Below the pieces are notes generated by a model that was given only the letters and a program-made list of their open reading frames with translations, did not search any database and was not told the origin of the DNA. From a virus: a DNA stretch of 64,000 bases. The stretch lies in the IMG/VR virus record IMGVR_UViG_3300034418_007369, positions 16,292 to 80,291 of that record, one strand, 5' to 3'. The position numbers and the translations under genes were made by a program. Shown piece by piece: positions 59,715 through 64,000 of the stretch (positions are counted from its first letter, which is position 1; every line of letters starts with the position of its first letter).

Positions 59715-62700
59715 CTAACCGCCACTCTGAAATTTGTTATTTTGCTCATCCATTTTCTTGGAAACTTCATCAGCCACGTACTTTCCAATAAATCCAGAAA
59801 GCTCATCCTTTATTGCTTCAACATTTATTCCAGCAATATTTATCTGTCCACCAACATCTACCTGATGCGACATATCAAAACCCTTCGCAAATATTTGTGC
59901 GACTCTTTCAAGACCCGAAAAAGCGCTACTAATATTATCAAACACAGAAGAGAAATTAGCAACAAAAGAATCAAAAGTATTTTGAATTCCTGAAGTGTCA
60001 ATACCAAGAGAAGAAGCGGCTCCAGCAGGCGAGCCAAGAATACCGCCCTGTTGACGATATTGAACTGGGCCGCCTTTGTTAAACCCTTGAACTTCTCCAC
60101 GATTTAATTTTTGCATGAAAGAAGATCCATATTTACCAACAGCGCTTTTGCTCATAACAAACTCTCCGGGCGTCAACATGGCAGGAATTGTGTCCTGTCC
60201 ATTAGCTCCACCATTAGCGAAGAAAGCGGCAGCATTTCCAAAAAGCATACGCTTATCAAACATCGGAATATTATATCCGCCACGACCCAACATGCTATTG
60301 TAAGGACTTCCGGGAATATATCCAAACGGAACCATGTTTGAATTGCGATTTCCACGCCCGGCCAATGAATCAACAAACCCACGACCAAGATTCCCTTGAT
60401 TCATCATTTGCTGATTCATCATCATCTGATTCATCATTTGCTGATTAAATTGCTGCTGCTGCATGAACTGTTGTTGTTCTGGCGTAAGCTGCTGCATGAA
60501 CTGTTGTTGTTCTGGCGCAAGCTGCTGTTGTCCTTGTGTTGCCTGCTGTGACGCGTCAGATTTTACTGTTTGGGTTGTAAGCGCTTTAGTAATATAATTA
60601 ATTATTCCGCCAAAAAGACTACCAGTACCTTTAGCGACAGAGGCGGCTGGTGCAGTTGGCGTAGTTGGCGCAGTTGGCGTAGTTGGCACAGAACCCTTGT
60701 CAGACGGCGAAGCGGGTTCTTCAACTACTGGCACTCCACCTCTTTCTGCGAGGTCTAGCGACATCGTTCCGTAACCTCTAGCGCTGTACGTATCTCTCCC
60801 GGTTAGCCTTTTTTTACGTCTGGCAGCCGCGCCGCCACGCTTAACCGCGCCTATATTCTCAAGGTCTTCCTGCGTTCTTATGCCTCTCCAGTTTTTTACG
60901 TTTTTAGAACCTAGTACATGGTTTTTGTCGAGAACCTGACCAACGTTGTCGGGCCTGTTTCTGCGCTCCCAGAATTCTCTAGTTCTTTCGTCTTCTTGAT
61001 AGCCAGCGCCGTAAAGACCGCCCGGATTGTTGGCCGTTCTGTTTCTGTTCCTTCGACCAGCCTGCTTCGCAAGCTCTTCGTCAATGCCTACGGGTGGCGG
61101 ACCATACATAGATTCGTCAGCCATTCTCCACGCTTCTGGACGAATACTGCCTCCAGAACGGTAAACGGGTCCACCATTGGCAAAATATGCGGCACCACCG
61201 GCCAAATACATATACTTGTTCACCATTGGAAGATTATAGCCGCCAGCACCAAGCATACTATTGTAGGGGCTTCCGGGGATAGTGCCATAACGAATCATGT
61301 TGTTAGAATTTCTACGATTCCCACGACCGGCGAGCGAATTGACAAATCCGCCACCAAGCGCGGCCTGATTCATCATCTGCTGATTCATCATCATCTGATT
61401 CATCATTCGCTGGTTGAACTGCTGCTGTGGTGTCATCTGTTGCTGCTGTCCTTGGCGACGACTGCCACCTCGCCCATAACCGAATTTATTTCCGTATTTT
61501 TGAGCATTATACTCTTTAATTCTTTCACTAGCGCTAAACTCGGCACCATCTCTAGTGGGTGGCCCACTACGAGTAACAGCGGCATAACGAGTATTTCCTT
61601 CACTATCTGTATATTGGCGCGCGCCCGGATAGGTATAAGTTTTTGCCCCGGTCAATCTCTCTCTTCTTCTGGACGTATACCCCGTTCTTCTAAATCTTAT
61701 TTGTTCTTGTTCTTCTTTTTTATAGGAAGGATCTTTCCGTGGACCAAATTTGACTTTCGGAGTTTCTTGCGTTGTTGGATTATTGGGGTTAACTCGAACA
61801 ATACCGGTTTTGGGAGTTTTTTGCGCGGGTGTTTGAACAGTACCGACTCCGGGAGCTTCAAAAGGAACGATTGGAGTTGGTGCGGTCGGCTTTGGCGCGG
61901 TCGGCTTTGGCGTGGTGGGCTTTGGCATGGTGGGCTTTGGCACGGTCGGCTTTGGCGCGGTCGGCTTTGGCGCGGTCGGCTTTGGCGCGGTCGGCTTTGG
62001 CGCAGCTGGATCTGTCGTAGGATCGTTAGGAACTGGAATTACGGGAGCAAAAGGCTTCTCGTCAGTTGGTATCTGTGGAGCCTGCCTTTCTCTTAAAATA
62101 GAATTTGGATTGATAAGAAGTTTTTGATAGCCGTCTACTAAAGGCCCAAGAAGATAGGGGTTCGCCCTGTCTCCAAGCTCGGCGCTCATTCTATCAAAAT
62201 AATCCTTAGCAATTTCTGGGTCGAGGTTTTTTTCTAATAAATAATCATCAAGAGTCTTAACCTTTTCTTTAGAATGAGCATAGGCGGGAGAAGTGCCGGG
62301 AGGAGCTACTACGGATTCGTTCTTAAACGTAGTAAAGAGGCCGCCCATTCCTGATGTGGCGGTCTTTAGATCTGGAGTATCAACAATACCAGTATCTCCA
62401 TAAAGAAGGTCTTGTCGATATTGCGCCCCTTCCGACATCTTCTGTATTTGATCTAAACCAATACCAGAATCTTGAACTTCATTTATTCTTTTAGTGATAT
62501 AAGACAACACATCTTCCGTAATAGCCCCTTCACCATAGGTATCTTTCAAGTCAGCAATAGCATCCTGTGCAAAATATAAGGACATACTCTTGCTAATCCG
62601 ACCATCTTTTACCCTATTAGAAATATCTATCCCGCCAACATCAGATTTATCAGGCGCATAGTTATACCAATTCTCCACACTCTTGCTCTTACCAATTTTT

Positions 62701-64000
62701 AGCTCTTCAAGTTTTTTGTCAAAATCTTGTTTTATTTTATTAATTTTTTCTTTTTGTAGAAGATCGCCATCGGTCTCAACGGGCGGCGTCGTAGGCTTCT
62801 TAGACGGAGAACTATCTAAATCACCTAAGTCATTTGCAAAAGTTTCAGTATATGTGTCATAAAGATCTGGAGCTTTTCTATAATCTATATCGGTAATTTG
62901 AGACCAACCAAAATGATCCAAAGCTTTTTTTTGTTCTTCTGAACCGTCGTACCTTATTGTGTTTTTAGCCTTTGTAAGAATAGATGCTACAAAGTCTTTG
63001 TCCGCGCTACCACTATCAAAATATTTCTTGAGGACTTTATTAAATTCATTCCCTCTGTTACTCACAGAAGCCCAATTAACATCTTTAAGATTTTCATACT
63101 TGGTTAAAGATTGAGCCACTAAAAACTCTTCTTCGAGAAAAGCATAAGCTTGAGCAAGCTCAGAAGCCAAGCTTTGTACTTCGGGAGCATACAAGAATTC
63201 CTCTCTACCATAGGCATCGCGAGCCATATTTTTGATAGAGTCAACCTCTAGCGATACACCAGAAGACCTTTTCCACTCTTCAGCTATCGCCTTATACATC
63301 TCATCATTTAAGACATGGCCATCTCTCTGCAAATCCGCAAGATAATCAGACATGGCATGTAAACTTTCGTGCTCCAAGTCTTGTATATGAAGCTCGTGCT
63401 TGCTACCTTTGTAGTTCTCTTTTCTATTGCTATTCAGGTAAATATCGGCAGACTGGTACTTGGATCTGGGGTCATGTATATTTTTGTTATAAAAAGCCCT
63501 ATTCTTATCAAGTTCACCATCAAAATTCCAATATTTAATATCTATATTCTTAAAACGATTTCTCGCGCCCTGTCTTATTTTCTCTACATCTCCACCATCT
63601 TCAAAATACTGAGCGCCAAACCCAAAACCACCCCCGCGTCGAGACCCCCGCTGTTGCTGCGTCATCTGCTGCATCATCTGCTGCATCATCATTTGCTGCA
63701 TCATCTGCTGTTGCTGCATCATCATTTGCATCATGAACTGGTTCTGCATCTGCTGCGGATCTACAACAGGGGCCGAAGGAGCGGTTGGCGAGGCTGTACC
63801 AGCAGCGCCAAAAACGGTTGCCCACGTCGCCCCATCCTCATTCGGGTATAAAGGCGGTCTTGTGGTAGAGGACGCCCCAGATGACGATCCAGACGAAGGC
63901 GCTCCACCTCTTTCTGCGAGGTCTAGCGACATCGTTCCGTAACCTCTAGCGCTGTACGTATCTCTCCCGGTTAGCCTTTTTTTACGTCTGGCAGCCGCGC
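59715..64000 (-). CDS. Tail tape-measure protein with internal modular repeats (5' end beyond the window)
   Basis: At least 1427 residues, open through the right edge; the Met at 63932 is internal. The C-terminal part has FANGGANGQDTIPAMLTPGE and FVMSKSAVGKYGSSFMQKLN, a signature of phage tape measures, then coiled-coil-like RVAQIFAKGF and ISGF-type ends. Upstream are Gln/Met-rich stretches, a KPTxP tandem tract and a 99-bp perfect repeat of the region around MSLDLAERGG at 60764 and 63932. The tape measure sets tail length and is built into the tail; the repeats make it unusually modular. Confidence 0.85.
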   Translation of the reverse strand, partial: AAARRKKRLTGRDTYSARGYGTMSLDLAERGGAPSSGSSSGASSTTRPPLYPNEDGATWATVFGAAGTASPTAPSAPVVDPQQMQNQFMMQMMMQQQQMMQQMMMQQMMQQMTQQQRGSRRGGGFGFGAQYFEDGGDVEKIRQGARNRFKNIDIKYWNFDGELDKNRAFYNKNIHDPRSKYQSADIYLNSNRKENYKGSKHELHIQDLEHESLHAMSDYLADLQRDGHVLNDEMYKAIAEEWKRSSGVSLEVDSIKNMARDAYGREEFLYAPEVQSLASELAQAYAFLEEEFLVAQSLTKYENLKDVNWASVSNRGNEFNKVLKKYFDSGSADKDFVASILTKAKNTIRYDGSEEQKKALDHFGWSQITDIDYRKAPDLYDTYTETFANDLGDLDSSPSKKPTTPPVETDGDLLQKEKINKIKQDFDKKLEELKIGKSKSVENWYNYAPDKSDVGGIDISNRVKDGRISKSMSLYFAQDAIADLKDTYGEGAITEDVLSYITKRINEVQDSGIGLDQIQKMSEGAQYRQDLLYGDTGIVDTPDLKTATSGMGGLFTTFKNESVVAPPGTSPAYAHSKEKVKTLDDYLLEKNLDPEIAKDYFDRMSAELGDRANPYLLGPLVDGYQKLLINPNSILRERQAPQIPTDEKPFAPVIPVPNDPTTDPAAPKPTAPKPTAPKPTAPKPTVPKPTMPKPTTPKPTAPKPTAPTPIVPFEAPGVGTVQTPAQKTPKTGIVRVNPNNPTTQETPKVKFGPRKDPSYKKEEQEQIRFRRTGYTSRRRERLTGAKTYTYPGARQYTDSEGNTRYAAVTRSGPPTRDGAEFSASERIKEYNAQKYGNKFGYGRGGSRRQGQQQQMTPQQQFNQRMMNQMMMNQQMMNQAALGGGFVNSLAGRGNRRNSNNMIRYGTIPGSPYNSMLGAGGYNLPMVNKYMYLAGGAAYFANGGPVYRSGGSIRPEAWRMADESMYGPPPVGIDEELAKQAGRRNRNRTANNPGGLYGAGYQEDERTREFWERRNRPDNVGQVLDKNHVLGSKNVKNWRGIRTQEDLENIGAVKRGGAAARRKKRLTGRDTYSARGYGTMSLDLAERGGVPVVEEPASPSDKGSVPTTPTAPTTPTAPAASVAKGTGSLFGGIINYITKALTTQTVKSDASQQATQGQQQLAPEQQQFMQQLTPEQQQFMQQQQFNQQMMNQMMMNQQMMNQGNLGRGFVDSLAGRGNRNSNMVPFGYIPGSPYNSMLGRGGYNIPMFDKRMLFGNAAAFFANGGANGQDTIPAMLTPGEFVMSKSAVGKYGSSFMQKLNRGEVQGFNKGGPVQYRQQGGILGSPAGAASSLGIDTSGIQNTFDSFVANFSSVFDNISSAFSGLERVAQIFAKGFDMSHQVDVGGQINIAGINVEAIKDELSGFIGKYVADEVSKKMDEQNNKFQSGG
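60208..60455 (-). repeat. Tape-measure module, copy B
   Basis: Encodes a Gln/Met-rich stretch, then GFVDSLAGRGNR, YIPGSPYNSMLGRGGYNIPM and a FANGG end. A second, diverged copy lies at 61171-61424. The shared SPYNSML and ANGG parts sit 963 bases apart, with a two-codon gap before them. It suggests an old duplication inside the tape-measure gene. Confidence 0.8.
60456..60521 (-). repeat. Two tandem 33-bp units (LTPEQQQFMQQ)
   Basis: Units at 60456-60488 and 60489-60521 differ at one base (T/C), which changes Thr to Ala (LTPEQQQFMQQ versus LAPEQQQFMQQ). They lie in the Gln/Met-rich part of the tape measure and look recently duplicated. Confidence 0.9.
60734..60832 (-). repeat. 99-bp perfect direct repeat, left copy
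   Basis: Identical over at least 99 bases to 63902-64000, exactly 3168 bases (1056 codons) away and in the same frame. It encodes the end of AAARRKKRLTGRDTYSARGY and MSLDLAERGG. The identity may extend past the window. Confidence 0.95.
61171..61424 (-). repeat. Tape-measure module, copy A
   Basis: Diverged partner of 60208-60455: Gln/Met-rich stretch, GFVNSLAGRGNRR, TIPGSPYNSMLGAGGYNLPM and AYFANGG. It lacks the DTIPAMLTPGE end of copy B, so only copy B leads to the classic tape-measure tail. Confidence 0.8.
61888..62007 (-). repeat. 15-bp tandem repeat encoding KPTxP
   Basis: Eight 15-base units starting GGCTTTGGC (plus-strand view), with changes at the last six positions (GCGGTC, GTGGTG, ATGGTG, ACGGTC, GCAGCT). 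On the coding strand they give (A/T/M/V)PKPT units, a proline-rich linker. Such arrays vary by slippage. Confidence 0.92.
63902..64000 (-). repeat. 99-bp perfect direct repeat, right copy
   Basis: Runs up to the window edge and matches 60734-60832 base for base. In the protein it precedes a third Gln/Met-rich block (63656-63770), as the left copy precedes its own module. Confidence 0.95.

Noticed and set aside
60918-62096. Long open frame on the plus strand opposite the tape-measure gene
   Set aside because: It lies wholly opposite a clear minus-strand gene. Its repeats come from the KPTxP array read backwards, and it has no family match or ribosome site.
60208-64000. Diversity-generating retroelement template/variable repeats
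   Set aside because: The repeats are inside one tape-measure gene, the close copies are identical rather than changed at adenines, and no reverse transcriptase gene is seen.
1-64000. tRNA genes
   Set aside because: No intergenic gap is long enough for a tRNA except 4264-4350 and 5020-5093, and neither shows a cloverleaf or T-loop; the second holds the terminator.

Overview
This window is a fragment of a large tailed double-stranded DNA phage genome, probably an environmental phage. The evidence is tightly packed genes with ATGA or TAATG start/stop overlaps, no cellular housekeeping genes, a phage-type replication set, and a long virion block whose largest readable member is a tail tape-measure protein. 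The sequence is AT-rich. I see no tRNA, rRNA, CRISPR, integrase or insertion sequence. Portal, terminase and major capsid genes are not recognisable here and presumably lie outside. The host cannot be named. The class II ribonucleotide reductase implies a cobalamin-supplied cell, and the sugar genes plus a lipoprotein fit a host with surface polysaccharide.

Layout. (1) 1-4263, plus strand: the end of a probable virion or morphogenesis protein, a glycosyltransferase, several unknown small genes and a compact sigma-70-like factor. (2) 4264-5079: a self-contained unit with a candidate promoter motif, a probable abundant virion protein and a strong intrinsic terminator. (3) 5094-8501: a run of membrane or envelope-type proteins (TM-anchored PAS protein, holin-like protein, papain-like cysteine protease, lipoprotein, three more one-TM proteins). 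(4) 8536-27729: nucleotide metabolism and replication, with class II RNR, dUTPase, PhoH, RecA, nuclease, DnaB helicase, primase, dNMP kinase, RecB/Cas4-like nuclease, a DNA polymerase III alpha subunit split into two genes around a proofreading exonuclease, and SSB. (5) 27729-45927: a sugar and glycan island with at least seven glycosyltransferases, nucleotidyltransferases, GDP-fucose-synthase-like, RmlB, RmlD-like, a DegT aminotransferase, a hexapeptide acyltransferase and methyltransferases. An annealing-protein/zinc-ribbon pair and an EDxHD nuclease are embedded in it. (6) 45929-64000, minus strand: decoration-type enzymes (methyltransferases, cytidylyltransferase, 2OG-Fe(II) oxygenase, Cys-rich glycosyltransferase-like protein) mixed with virion genes (tail structural proteins, a 1770-residue probable baseplate hub, a beta-repeat protein and the tape measure).

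How the parts fit. The replication block gives the phage its own dNTP supply and most of a replisome. The sigma factor and a motif shared by two structural-gene leaders (4264 and 49199) suggest phage-directed late transcription. RmlA (21.8 kb), RmlB, the aminotransferase and the acyltransferase could together make a dTDP-acylamino-dideoxyhexose. With the many transferases this suggests that the phage builds and attaches its own glycan, to virion proteins or to the host surface.

The most unusual items are the split polymerase with its inserted genes, the modular tape measure (a 99-bp perfect repeat 3168 bp apart, a diverged module about 963 bp apart, and Q/M-rich and KPTxP tracts), the glycosyltransferase with an embedded zinc ribbon, the membrane cassette around a papain-like protease, and the sugar pathway itself.
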